DNA of 64,000 bases from Aureibaculum luteum. Its GTDB lineage: Bacteria; Bacteroidota; Bacteroidia; Flavobacteriales; Flavobacteriaceae. Of the stretch, positions 52,509 through 61,148 are shown in pieces. The notes under the pieces were generated by a model that was given only the letters and a program-made list of their open reading frames with translations, had not been told where the DNA came from and ran no database searches. The first letter of the stretch is position 1; each line of letters begins with the position of its first letter. The DNA lies in contig NZ_QRGD01000002.1 of NCBI RefSeq assembly GCF_003449015.1, forward strand, positions 124,001 to 188,000, in the 5' to 3' direction. The translations under genes were made by a program, and so were the position numbers.

Positions 52509-53561
52509 TTAATTTTTTTTGATTTCCATTTTTCTTAACTGAGGTAAGGCATTTGGATACGATTTTTTAATAAAATCAATTAATTCTTCTCTAATTTGAC
52601 ATCGTAAATCCCATGTGTCAGAAGCGTTTTTCGCACTGAATGCTGCTCTAAGTTCCATGGAATGGACATCAGAATCTGTTACTAATAAGTTTGCCTCATT
52701 TTTATCCCATAAAGGATTATTATTTAAAATATCCAATAATTTCGCTCTTAATTCTTCAACAGGAAAGGTATAATCAACGTATAGAAAAACGGTTCCGATA
52801 AGGTCAGCGGAGTTAAAGGTCCAGTTTACAAACGGTTTATCATTAAAATAACTTAAGGGTAATACCAATCTACGTTTATCCCATATTTTTATAACCACAT
52901 AGGTAAGGGTAATGTCTTCTACCTCGCCAAATTCACCTTCAATAACAACTTCATCATCAATTTTAATAGGTTGGGTAAAGGCAATTTGAAACCCAGTAAT
53001 TAAGTTTGCGATTGATTTTTGTGCGGCTACACCAACAATAATCCCAATAACACCGGCAGATGTTAATATGGTAGTGCCTAATTTTTTAGCAGCAGGGATA
53101 TTCCATAAAATAGCAGAACAAGCCAGTGTGATAATTATTATGATGGAAATACTCTTTATAAAGCGGAGTTGTGTTAGTACTTTTCTGTCTTTCGTTTTAT
53201 GATTGGTGTCAATGCTAAATTTTTGTTTTACAATTTCTTCAATTGCATTTATGGATGCAATTACTATCCATGAAAAATTGATTATAATAAGGGCTTCTAT
53301 AACCTTGTGCCACAGCGGAATTAGTTTTAAATATAATAGGAACCCATATATAAATAAAATGGGTAATAAAAACATTGCAGGTGTTTTTAAATGCTTTAGA
53401 AGTTGTTTTTTTAAAATGGTTGGTTTACGTTGGTTACCAAGTTTTAAAATTGTAAAAATTATCCATCTTAATGCTAAACCTAAAAGAATACTAGCTACTA
53501 TTATTACTAGATAGGTAAGCCATGATTCTTCGCCAAGAAATTTTGAAATACTATTTACCAT
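52509..53561 (-). CDS. MscS-type mechanosensitive channel
   Basis: Small-conductance mechanosensitive channel of 350 residues. Four membrane helices precede the pore-lining helix and gate (TTILTSAGVIGIIVGVAAQK, then SIANLITGFQIAFTQP), followed by the beta domain (IDDEVVIEGEFGEVEDITL, then RRLVLPLSYFNDKPFVNWTF) and a cytoplasmic alpha/beta domain. It releases solutes on osmotic down-shock. It lies between the two-component pair and the patatin gene without a stress palindrome of its own. Confidence 0.92.
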   Translation of the reverse strand: MVNSISKFLGEESWLTYLVIIVASILLGLALRWIIFTILKLGNQRKPTILKKQLLKHLKTPAMFLLPILFIYGFLLYLKLIPLWHKVIEALIIINFSWIVIASINAIEEIVKQKFSIDTNHKTKDRKVLTQLRFIKSISIIIIITLACSAILWNIPAAKKLGTTILTSAGVIGIIVGVAAQKSIANLITGFQIAFTQPIKIDDEVVIEGEFGEVEDITLTYVVIKIWDKRRLVLPLSYFNDKPFVNWTFNSADLIGTVFLYVDYTFPVEELRAKLLDILNNNPLWDKNEANLLVTDSDVHSMELRAAFSAKNASDTWDLRCQIREELIDFIKKSYPNALPQLRKMEIKKN

Positions 53562-53676
53562 ATTCTTTCCTTCAAAATATTATTTCTTATCAAAGTAATT
53601 GATAAAAATCATTCAATGATAAGCCTTATAAATTTGTGTCTTTTAGTCATGATATTTAAATTATGTGGCAAGTATA

Positions 53677-54444
53677 TTAGTTATCAATAAATAGTTTATT
53701 CTTTTTCAATAACGCTATTGTAGAGGTATAACCAATTTCAAAAATAGCTTGGACATTATTCATACTAAAGGTACTATAATCGCTTAAAACCTCTGGTTTT
53801 ACAATTAAATCGCAATCTGAAAATTTAGCGGCTGACTCCGCAACAGATTTTATTTTATAGGCTCTTTCCACAACATTATAAGAGTGTTTTAAATTTTCAA
53901 TTTCAATTTTTTTTAATGGATTTACAAACACCCCAATTATTTTGTCACAATCATTTTTTAAAGGTTCGACAGGAAAATTATTTAGTGTACCACCATCTAC
54001 ATAATAAGAACCTTCAATTTCCATTGGAGTAAAAACACCAGGAAAAGAAGCAGAGGCTAAAACGACTCTAATCAGCTCTCCTGTATTAAAAATCTTTAAA
54101 GTACCTTTTACGATATCGGTAGCAGTTATATAAAGTGGTTTTTGCAACGCAGCAAAATTATCTTCCTTAAAATATACTTTAAAAGAATTATAGAATTTAT
54201 CGGTATCAATAAACCCCGGTTTTCTATAAGCATACTTATGTCTATTAAAAAGAGTAATGGTTTTAAAGAAATTCAACATTTCAGACCAGTCAACACCAGC
54301 CGCATATAAAGCACCAACAATAGCCCCAGCACTTGTACCTGAAATGTGAGAAGGGTGAATTTTGTGTTCAGACAACGCTTTTATTACACCAATATGTGCA
54401 GCTCCTCTTGCTCCTCCACCAGATAATACTAAGCCAATATTCAT
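53677..54444 (-). CDS. patatin-like phospholipase (RssA-like)
   Basis: Serine lipase of 255 residues. The oxyanion motif GLVLSGGGARGAAHIGV is at the N-terminus, the nucleophile elbow GTSAGAIVGALYAAG follows at about residue 37, and the catalytic aspartate is in YVDGGTLNNFP at about 148. It would release fatty acids from phospholipids or acyl-CoA, at the inner face of the membrane or in the cytoplasm as no signal peptide is seen. It is monocistronic under operator O, the last one of the island. Confidence 0.92.
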   Translation of the reverse strand: MNIGLVLSGGGARGAAHIGVIKALSEHKIHPSHISGTSAGAIVGALYAAGVDWSEMLNFFKTITLFNRHKYAYRKPGFIDTDKFYNSFKVYFKEDNFAALQKPLYITATDIVKGTLKIFNTGELIRVVLASASFPGVFTPMEIEGSYYVDGGTLNNFPVEPLKNDCDKIIGVFVNPLKKIEIENLKHSYNVVERAYKIKSVAESAAKFSDCDLIVKPEVLSDYSTFSMNNVQAIFEIGYTSTIALLKKNKLFIDN

Positions 54445-54464
54445 ACCTTTTCAATTTATAACAA

Positions 54465-54507
54465 CAAAGGTATTGCGAAATTTATTAGTTAAAAATGACA
54501 GAAGTCA
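54465..54507 (-). promoter_or_regulatory. stress-regulon operator O and -7 box
   Basis: On the minus strand: TGACTTCTGTCA (54507-54496), flanked by AA and TT, 23 bases, then a perfect TACCTTTG (54472-54465), 21 bases before the patatin start codon. Confidence 0.78.
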
Positions 54508-54763
54508 TTCTTAACTAATAAATTAACATATAGGTTAAAAAAAAGACAATTAGGTTCTTTAAAACACTGTGTTTTTTATAAAATACATTTATTATTTAGG
54601 GAATGTATTTAAGTAATTATGAATAGGGAAGGTGAAGTCCCTTAAAAAGGATATGGAAGACTATCATTTAGGTATTCCATTTTAGCTTTTATAAGGTTTG
54701 AAAATGATTAAAAAACATAATTCGCAATATAAAGAAAAGCTAATTCCTAACTGTTTTCATTAT
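54508..54763. other. gene-free stretch between patatin and the PLP enzyme
   Basis: The gap of 319 bases holds operator O at its left end. The rest is A+T-rich with no reading frame or terminator that I can support. Confidence 0.4.
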
Positions 54764-56857
54764 TTAATCTAACAATTCGGGACTACTAAGAATCAATTCT
54801 ATTTTTTTAATAATTACAGTTATTTGATTCATTTGTAATTCTATATTTCTAAAATAGATACTGATATCTCTATTCACCCAACTTTCAGAAATAACCCTTG
54901 CTCCTAAACTAATTCTTAAAATGGCACTCTGAAAATCATTTCCATATTTCACATTTACTGCCTGTCCGATATGACATTTTTGGGCAGCAAGTCTAATTAT
55001 TTCTAAGGAAGAATCTTTAAATTGATCAGATAAATCAGAATTTAATAAAATATAGAGCTTTTTTACATGATCAACAGATAGAGCTGTATCATTTTTAAGA
55101 ATGAAAAAAGGAAAAATGGTGCGAATATTTCTTATTCCAAATTCTTTACTATTATAACTGTTCGTTTTAGTTTCATCACCATAAAGAGGTTGTAAAAATT
55201 CTGCATCATTAATAGAATCTTCAACGAAATTACAAAACATCTCAATGCCCATATTTCTATATAGAATAGGTGTTTTGAAATATCTTTCCATTTCAACTAT
55301 AGCAGCATTCCAACGCATGTACGAACCATAATTAAACCCTTCTGATAAATCTTTTGAACAGGACCATGATGTTGGCCAATCAGAATGATTGTAGTATTTG
55401 GTTAACCCCTCTGGTAATTTATTTTCTATAGTATGAATTAATTTACTAACACACTCCGGTAGAATTAATGCACCTGAATAGGGAGGGCCTGTAAAGTATT
55501 TACTTCCAGTTATAGAAACAATATATCCTTTATTTAAATAATGTTGTATATCAGTTGGATCTAACCGAAGTTGGGCGGCATCCACAAGAACTTGCATAGA
55601 TAAGTTTTCAAGTGAATCTAAATCTTTCATCATTTTTTCACTAGGAGATTGATAGCCTAGCTTTGATTGATCCATGGTATGTAAAACAACATGCCGACCT
55701 AAAGCATTGGTTTTAGAAATAGCATTAAATACTTCGGAATCTAATTGATTGGATGATTTTAATGCACCATTTTCATCTCTAAAAGGGATTTGAATTAAAT
55801 CAATATCTCTAAATCCATTAATTTTGTCGCCTTTTTTAACAGGATGATTTAAAGCGGTTGTATTTTCAAAATGACATCCTTTTAAAGCTGTTGGTACACC
55901 GCTGCCTGTTTCATCAGAAGCTACCAAAACATGCGTAATATCTTTGTCTGAAATGATTTGTGTAATAGCGGCTATTTGGAGTGAAGAATCTGTGCCTGAA
56001 GGAGAGAATATTATTTGACATTCATCTTTTAATCTAAAGATCTTCCTTAGATTACTCTTTAAGAGTTCAGAAAAATTAACGGTCGCATTTTTAAAGCCAT
56101 TTTTTAAGCTATTACTTATTAATATACTTCTAACCTTATCCGTTTTATCAAAAGCAAAATTAGAAACACTTGTTGCCGTTGATGATGCAAAAGTAAAAGC
56201 ATCAGGTCTCGGAAATGGCCTACAACCATATTTATTTAGTAAATTAATTTCGTCAATATTTAAACGAAGATCACCACCGTCCATTAATAAATATTCAGTT
56301 GGTTTTGCTAAATTTTCAATAATTGGCTTCCATGATTCTTTAAATACTTTGGTTGATTTTTTTAATCCATGAAAGTCTTGTAATTTTTCATATTCTAATA
56401 AAGATTCAGTATGTATAGCCTCATCCTTTTTAATCAGATCCAATAAAAAATAATTAAGAGATTTTAATTTTTCTTTATCATCTTCAGGTAATAATTTATA
56501 AAATATACGCGTCACTTTAAGTGCTGCAATATCACATAATATAGTATCACTTTTGTCACTACCCAATGCTTTATACCAAAGTTGCCATTCTATACCATAT
56601 CTTAAATAAACTAAGGCCAAAACGGGTTTGCTTAAATATAATGAACCAATTATAATAGATTTGTTCGGTACAATTTTGAAAACATCAGGTTGACTATTAG
56701 ACGTAATTATATTTATGTTGTTTAGCTTAGGAACTGTATTAAATCTTTTTAAAACGCGAACCAAATAATTCACATTTTCTTTTTCAAATAAACTTGTTCT
56801 TTTATATTGATCTTCAATAAGTATATTATTCGTCATAGGTGTTTTTGTTAAAAACAT
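54764..56857 (-). CDS. large fold-type I PLP-dependent enzyme of unknown substrate
   Basis: A 697-residue protein. The N-terminal 230 residues are helical and match no family I know. From about 240 a fold-type I PLP domain follows: a phosphate-binding turn SPSGTDSSLQ (286-294), a conserved D426 in VLVDAAQLR for the pyridine nitrogen, and Schiff-base lysine K453 in SITGSKYFTGPP. The small domain ends with RISLGARVISESW. The layout is like class V aminotransferases or lyases but with a long extra N-terminus. An alternative ATG lies at 56836. It sits downstream of a stand-alone ribA, which may mark a small biosynthetic locus. Confidence 0.72.
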   Translation of the reverse strand: MFLTKTPMTNNILIEDQYKRTSLFEKENVNYLVRVLKRFNTVPKLNNINIITSNSQPDVFKIVPNKSIIIGSLYLSKPVLALVYLRYGIEWQLWYKALGSDKSDTILCDIAALKVTRIFYKLLPEDDKEKLKSLNYFLLDLIKKDEAIHTESLLEYEKLQDFHGLKKSTKVFKESWKPIIENLAKPTEYLLMDGGDLRLNIDEINLLNKYGCRPFPRPDAFTFASSTATSVSNFAFDKTDKVRSILISNSLKNGFKNATVNFSELLKSNLRKIFRLKDECQIIFSPSGTDSSLQIAAITQIISDKDITHVLVASDETGSGVPTALKGCHFENTTALNHPVKKGDKINGFRDIDLIQIPFRDENGALKSSNQLDSEVFNAISKTNALGRHVVLHTMDQSKLGYQSPSEKMMKDLDSLENLSMQVLVDAAQLRLDPTDIQHYLNKGYIVSITGSKYFTGPPYSGALILPECVSKLIHTIENKLPEGLTKYYNHSDWPTSWSCSKDLSEGFNYGSYMRWNAAIVEMERYFKTPILYRNMGIEMFCNFVEDSINDAEFLQPLYGDETKTNSYNSKEFGIRNIRTIFPFFILKNDTALSVDHVKKLYILLNSDLSDQFKDSSLEIIRLAAQKCHIGQAVNVKYGNDFQSAILRISLGARVISESWVNRDISIYFRNIELQMNQITVIIKKIELILSSPELLD

Positions 56858-56861
56858 TCAT

Positions 56862-56881
56862 CAGAATAAAGTACTATTCTG
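56862..56881. promoter_or_regulatory. inverted repeat before the PLP-enzyme gene
   Basis: CAGAATA and TATTCTG form a perfect 7-base inverted repeat around a six-base centre, five bases upstream of the first possible start codon. It may be an operator or a leader hairpin. Confidence 0.4.
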
Positions 56882-57040
56882 AGGCGTCTAAATTAAGAAA
56901 AATTAAAGTCTTATTTCTTTTCAATAAAAAAAGATATTCAGTGGTTATTGTTAAACAAAACCATTTATGTAACAAGACAAAATTATAATATCTAAGTGGC
57001 CAATTTCTGCATAACTAGAAGTGGATTCAGTTAGATGTAT

Positions 57041-57664
57041 TTATGATCGTATTGAGGTATCGTTTTTACTAAGTTGATGGCCCATCTGGTTTTCTTTGGT
57101 GCTTAAATAATCTTTATTGAATTCATTTGAATTTATTATGATAGGAACACGTTCAACAATCTTAATTCCACTTTGTTCTAATTTATTAATTTTATCAGGA
57201 TTATTAGTTAAGAGTTTAATTTTATGTACGCCAAGGGCATTAAGAATATCGGCACCTACTTCATATTCTCGCTCGTCTGGAGCAAAACCCAAGTGTACGT
57301 TTGCTTCTAAAGTATCCATACCTTGTTCTTGTAGTTTATAAGCCTTGATCTTATTCATAAGACCAATTCCCCTTCCTTCTTGTTGTAAATAGACGATGAT
57401 TCCCTTTCCTTCCTTTTCAATTAATTTCATGGATGCGATGAGTTGTTCTCCACAATCACATTTTAAGGATCCAAATATATCTCCGGTAGCACAAGAAGAA
57501 TGAATTCGTGTTAGCACATTATCCTTTGATGAGATATTTCCCTTAATTAGGACTATATGCTCAAGACCGCTTATTTTTTCTTGAAATGGGATAAGTTCAA
57601 AGTGGCCATATTTGGTTGGCAGTTGAACTCTTTCTCCTTTTATAATAGATGTCTTTCTGACCAT
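57041..57664 (-). CDS. ribA: GTP cyclohydrolase II (stand-alone RibA)
   Basis: Opens GTP to the 2,5-diaminopyrimidine precursor of riboflavin and of some deazapurine-like or pyrimidine-derived metabolites; about 207 residues. The zinc cysteines are in [33 protein letters not shown] is the GTP-binding core, and [10 protein letters not shown] is also typical. Most Flavobacteriaceae carry a bifunctional RibBA, so this single-domain form may be a second, dedicated copy. Start is the ATG at 57664 rather than the GTG at 57682. It lies 61 bases after the DUF5320 gene. Confidence 0.92.
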   Translation of the reverse strand: MVRKTSIIKGERVQLPTKYGHFELIPFQEKISGLEHIVLIKGNISSKDNVLTRIHSSCATGDIFGSLKCDCGEQLIASMKLIEKEGKGIIVYLQQEGRGIGLMNKIKAYKLQEQGMDTLEANVHLGFAPDEREYEVGADILNALGVHKIKLLTNNPDKINKLEQSGIKIVERVPIIINSNEFNKDYLSTKENQMGHQLSKNDTSIRS

Positions 57665-57725
57665 TATTCTTTTAATTTTCACTTTTTAAATTTAAGGAAT
57701 AAATACTTACATTATAATAATAAAA

Positions 57726-57911
57726 CTATTCGTTTTTTTTAATGCTATTTTGTAGGTTTTCTTTTGGGATTGAATCACTTGACGCTTTTTTATTAAAAAA
57801 ATAATTTTCTTCAATACTTTTTATTTCGAAGTGATTTTTTTTACATTTCCCAAGTTTTTTTCCTGTTTTTGGACCTAAACCACCTGGGCCTTTTTGATCT
57901 AAATTTGGCAT
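57726..57911 (-). CDS. DUF5320-like small protein
   Basis: A 61-residue protein whose first 23 residues fit the DUF5320 pattern: MPNLDQKGPGGLGPKTGKKL then GKC, i.e. repeated GPxGxGPxTG with a following cysteine. The remainder is a charged helix. DUF5320 genes regularly accompany NifX/NifB-like iron-molybdenum-cofactor-type proteins and DUF134 regulators, exactly as here. The role is unknown. Confidence 0.78.
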   Translation of the reverse strand: MPNLDQKGPGGLGPKTGKKLGKCKKNHFEIKSIEENYFFNKKASSDSIPKENLQNSIKKNE

Positions 57912-57967
57912 AAGTTATATAGTTTAAGAGGCACAAACAGCAATATTTAATGTATAGGAAATTCCTT

Positions 57968-58345
57968 TTATGAGTGATTGCATTGTTGTTTTTTATGATG
58001 AGTATGTCCACATGTTTCTCCGCCATCAATTAGTAAATTGCTGGTATACTGCTCTATAAGTGTATCTACATTACCAGAACAACCTCTAATTACATTAATA
58101 CCTAAACTATTTAAAACAGTAAAGGCTCCCGTTCCTAAACCCCCAGCAATCATTACTTGAACGCCTTTTTTTGCTAATACACTTCCTATATTAGATTTGC
58201 AACCACAGCCTTTTTCAGAAGCCAATTGTTCAACATTAGTTATACGGTTATCTTCAGAAAGTGTATAAATATTATAAAATTTACAATGTCCGAAATGATC
58301 TTCAATTTGATTGTTTTTACCTAAGGGTATTGCTACTTTTTTCAT
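57968..58345 (-). CDS. NifX/NifB-like (dinitrogenase iron-molybdenum cofactor) domain protein
   Basis: A protein of about 125 residues with the Fe-Mo-cofactor-binding fold: KKVAIPLGKNNQIEDHFGHC, then FYNIYTLSEDN, a CGCKSN cysteine pair, VQVMIAGGLGTGAF and LNSLGINVIRGCSGNVD. The C-terminal tail is rich in histidine and cysteine (CGHTHHKKQQCNHS), suggesting metal binding. No nitrogenase genes are present, so it more likely handles iron-sulfur or other metals. I prefer the ATG at 58345 over that at 58354. It follows DUF134 after 24 bases. Confidence 0.88.
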   Translation of the reverse strand: MKKVAIPLGKNNQIEDHFGHCKFYNIYTLSEDNRITNVEQLASEKGCGCKSNIGSVLAKKGVQVMIAGGLGTGAFTVLNSLGINVIRGCSGNVDTLIEQYTSNLLIDGGETCGHTHHKKQQCNHS

Positions 58346-58369
58346 ACTATTCATTCTTTTATTACGTAT

Positions 58370-58768
58370 TCAAATTTTATGTTCTCTACTACAAAATTTA
58401 TCTTTTGATGTACATATGACCTTATCTTTTTCGCCTTCTACTAAATTGTTGCAATTTTTACAGCGATACCATTCTTTGTCTAATTCATAATTTCCACCTT
58501 CGATTTCAATTGCTTTTCCCTCAACAAATGCCTTAGTGATGGTTTTTAATGCCTTATTATAAATTCGAGTAAGTGTTGGTCTAGAAATTTCCATCAATAC
58601 GGCAGCTTCCTTTTGTTGAAGCATTTTATAATTAACTAAGCGTATACTTTCGTACTCTTCAAGTGTAAGTTGCACTGTTTTAAGTTTGCAACGAGGAATT
58701 CCATAAGGTTTAAAACCTTTCATGATTGGAGGTTGCAAAATTTTTCTGTTTTTTTCAGGTCTTGCCAT
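58370..58768 (-). CDS. DUF134 family DNA-binding protein
   Basis: A 132-residue protein of the DUF134 family: ARPEKNRKILQPP at the start, FKPYGIPRCKLKTVQLTLEE, then a sigma-region-4-like helix-turn-helix (MLQQKEAAVLMEISRPTLTRIYNKAL). A C-terminal cysteine cluster (CKNCN and two later cysteines) probably holds a metal. It is the first gene of the DUF134-NifX-DUF5320(-ribA) run and likely regulates it. Two palindromes flank its -7 box. Confidence 0.88.
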   Translation of the reverse strand: MARPEKNRKILQPPIMKGFKPYGIPRCKLKTVQLTLEEYESIRLVNYKMLQQKEAAVLMEISRPTLTRIYNKALKTITKAFVEGKAIEIEGGNYELDKEWYRCKNCNNLVEGEKDKVICTSKDKFCSREHKI

Positions 58769-58769
58769 G

Positions 58770-58811
58770 GTACTTTAAATGAAAGTACAAATATAATGAA
58801 CGCACGTTCAT
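58770..58811 (-). promoter_or_regulatory. DUF134 promoter with two palindromes
   Basis: On the minus strand the -7 box TATATTTG (58795-58788) is directly preceded by the 16-base palindrome ATGAACGTGCGTTCAT (58811-58796). It is followed by a second inverted repeat, GTACTTT-N5-AAAGTAC (58788-58770), that ends one base before the start codon. Both placements would block polymerase, so repression is likely. Confidence 0.7.
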
Positions 58812-59069
58812 AATAAAAGTAAAACAGATTTATTTTAATGATACTATTTTACAACAGATTAAAATGTGAAAACTTAAGGTTTCTAAAAATTGTTATTGTG
58901 TTATTTTATCTGGTAATAATTTTATATTTATTTGACTTTTCTATATATTCTTACCTACATTTTTTTGCTGTCTGTGGGATCATTTTTAGATTTATGTGAA
59001 AAAGGAGATTGGTAATACGCTGATGATAAATTATGAAAAACGATCCTTAAAGTTTAAATTAACGATAAA
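58812..59069. other. intergenic stretch between DUF134 and trmL
   Basis: The two diverging genes are 399 bases apart. Apart from the two promoters described at its ends I see only A+T-rich sequence. Confidence 0.4.
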
Positions 59070-59097
59070 TTGTAGGCAACAATATTTCTTATATTTG
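59070..59097 (+). promoter_or_regulatory. standard Bacteroidota promoter of trmL
   Basis: TTG at 59070-59072, 17 bases, then TATATTTG at 59090-59097. This is the ordinary -33/-7 arrangement and contrasts with the stress promoters, which lack the -33 element. The start codon is 70 bases downstream. Confidence 0.6.
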
Positions 59098-59167
59098 TAC
59101 TAGTCTATAAAAGATATGTTTGTCATTTGACACATATTCACGTATTGTTAAGCATAAAATTTAAAGA

Positions 59168-59626
59168 ATGGGATTTAATATTGTATTAATTGAACCGGAG
59201 ATACCTATGAATACAGGAAACATTGGTCGATTAAGTTTGGCCTCTGGCTCAACTTTGCATCTCGTAAAACCATTTGGCTTCGAATTAAATGATAAGAGAG
59301 TGAAAAGAGCAGGGCTGGACTATTGGAAGCATATTTCTCTTTTCATTTATGAAAGTATTGATGAATTTTTCTCAATACATAAAGGTAAGCATTTTGCATT
59401 CCTTTCGAGTCATGGTACTCAAGATTACTGTGCTATAGACTACAAAGACGACATGTTTCTGGTTTTTGGAAAAGAATCCGTTGGTTTGCCTAAAAATATA
59501 GTGGCAGAAAATCCCAATTCAGTATTTACTATTCCCTTATTTAGTCCTCATATTCGGAGTTTAAACCTAGCCAATTCTGTTAGTATAGTGGTTTATGAAG
59601 GGATTCGAAACATAAGAACACTTTAA
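59168..59626 (+). CDS. trmL: tRNA (cytidine(34)-2'-O)-methyltransferase TrmL
   Basis: SPOUT-family methyltransferase of 152 residues that 2'-O-methylates the wobble base of tRNA-Leu isoacceptors. Family motifs: NIVLIEPEIPMNTGNIGRL at the N-terminus, HLVKPFGF, LVFGKESVGLPK and the knot-forming IPLFSPHIRSLNLANSVSIV. It is monocistronic with a clear promoter. The exonuclease gene follows after 59 bases. Confidence 0.94.
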   Translation: MGFNIVLIEPEIPMNTGNIGRLSLASGSTLHLVKPFGFELNDKRVKRAGLDYWKHISLFIYESIDEFFSIHKGKHFAFLSSHGTQDYCAIDYKDDMFLVFGKESVGLPKNIVAENPNSVFTIPLFSPHIRSLNLANSVSIVVYEGIRNIRTL

Positions 59627-59685
59627 AAAATCGTTTTTTTATCCTTTAAAAATGTAACTTTAAAAATCAAAAAGGGAATAATAAT

Positions 59686-61041
59686 TTGAAATATGCAATT
59701 GTCGATATAGAAACTACAGGGCTAGGAGCAAAGGGTAACAAAATAACGGAGATCTCCATTTTTGTTCATGATGGCAAGCAGGTTATTAAAGAATTTACCA
59801 CCTTGGTTAACCCTGAGTCTTCTATAAGTTACAAAATATCTGGACTTACCGGTATTACTAACGAAATGGTTCGTAAGGCACCCAAATTCCATGAAATAGC
59901 AAAAGATGTAATTGAATACACTGAAGATTGCATATTTGTAGCACACAATGTCAATTTTGACTTTAATGTTATAAAGCACGAACTTCAAGAGCTCGGAGCA
60001 GAATTTAAAAGAAAGAAATTATGCACCATCCGTTTGGCGAGAAAATTAATACCAGGACAACGTTCTTATAGCCTAGGTGCTTTGTGTACAAGTTTAGGTA
60101 TTCATATAAAAAACCGACATAGAGCCCGTGGAGATGCAAAGGCTACGGTTATTTTATTAGAAAAGTTACTCGCATTAGATTCTGGTCTTGTGTTTGATTC
60201 CTATTTAAATAATAGATCAAGACAAGCAACATTACCGCCATTGTTGTCAAAAACTCTTATTGATGACTTACCTAATAAACCAGGAGTTTATTATTTTAAA
60301 GATGACAACAACAACGTAATCTATGTAGGTAAAGCTATAGATATTAAACAACGTGTGTTAAGCCATTTATATAGCAAGGCCAATAAAGAATTGAAATTAT
60401 GCACAGAAACGGCTAATATTACGTTTGAACTTACAGGTAGCGAACTAGTGGCGTTGCTATTAGAATCTCATGAAATTAAAAGGTTATATCCAAAATATAA
60501 TAGAGCACAAAAGAAAAATCGAGCCAGTTTTGGTTTAACCACCTACCAAGATTTAAGCGGCATTATTCATATAACGTACAATAGCTTAAAACTAATTTCA
60601 AACCCAATTTTAAAGCTATACAATCAAACAGAATGTCGAACTTTTTTAGAAGAATTCTGTGAAGCACATAAATTGTGTCCTAAATATTGTAGTTTACAGA
60701 ATATTCCTGGCGGATGTTTTCATTACCATATAAAAACCTGTAAAGGCGTTTGTAGGGATTTGGAAGAAGTTGAGTCTTATAATTTAAGGGTTAAAAAAGC
60801 ACTTTCAAGTATCGAAAAATTGAATAGTACTTTTATTATTAAAGAAAAAGGTAGAACAGAGGAGGAGGAAGCAGTAGTGCTTATTAAAAATGGATTGTAC
60901 CAGGGGTTTACTTTTGTTACTGAGAAAGAGGAAACCACCTCCATATTAGAATATGAGCAATTAATAGAACTCAAAGAAGACAATAGTGATACTCAGCGAA
61001 TAGTTAGACGTTATTTAGAAAAAACGAATTTTAAATTTTAA
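59686..61041 (+). CDS. DEDDh exonuclease-GIY-YIG nuclease fusion
   Basis: A 451-residue fusion. Residues about 1-165 are a DnaQ-like 3'-5' exonuclease (AIVDIETTG, IFVAHNVNFDF and the HRARGDA motif of DEDDh). Residues about 200-285 are a UvrC-like GIY-YIG nuclease (NKPGVYYFKDDNNNVIYVGK, then KQRVLSHLYS with the catalytic Arg). The rest resembles the Cys-containing middle part of UvrC-like proteins. This is the known exonuclease-Cho-like fusion with a likely repair role. The start must be the TTG at 59686, since the exonuclease motif begins at residue 5 and no in-frame ATG precedes it closely. Confidence 0.9.
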   Translation: MKYAIVDIETTGLGAKGNKITEISIFVHDGKQVIKEFTTLVNPESSISYKISGLTGITNEMVRKAPKFHEIAKDVIEYTEDCIFVAHNVNFDFNVIKHELQELGAEFKRKKLCTIRLARKLIPGQRSYSLGALCTSLGIHIKNRHRARGDAKATVILLEKLLALDSGLVFDSYLNNRSRQATLPPLLSKTLIDDLPNKPGVYYFKDDNNNVIYVGKAIDIKQRVLSHLYSKANKELKLCTETANITFELTGSELVALLLESHEIKRLYPKYNRAQKKNRASFGLTTYQDLSGIIHITYNSLKLISNPILKLYNQTECRTFLEEFCEAHKLCPKYCSLQNIPGGCFHYHIKTCKGVCRDLEEVESYNLRVKKALSSIEKLNSTFIIKEKGRTEEEEAVVLIKNGLYQGFTFVTEKEETTSILEYEQLIELKEDNSDTQRIVRRYLEKTNFKF

Positions 61042-61148
61042 TTAAATGTTTTGAACCTTATATGATAGTGTATTTTCGTTATTCACGTTTTTTAGTACGA
61101 TTTCTTCTTATAGTCAAATTTGTTTTTGACTTCTGCCTTTACAATTAT

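Noticed and set aside
57968-58345. Nitrogen-fixation locus, because of the NifX/NifB-like protein
   Set aside because: No nitrogenase or cofactor-assembly genes are present, and the protein has the short stand-alone form common in non-fixing bacteria.
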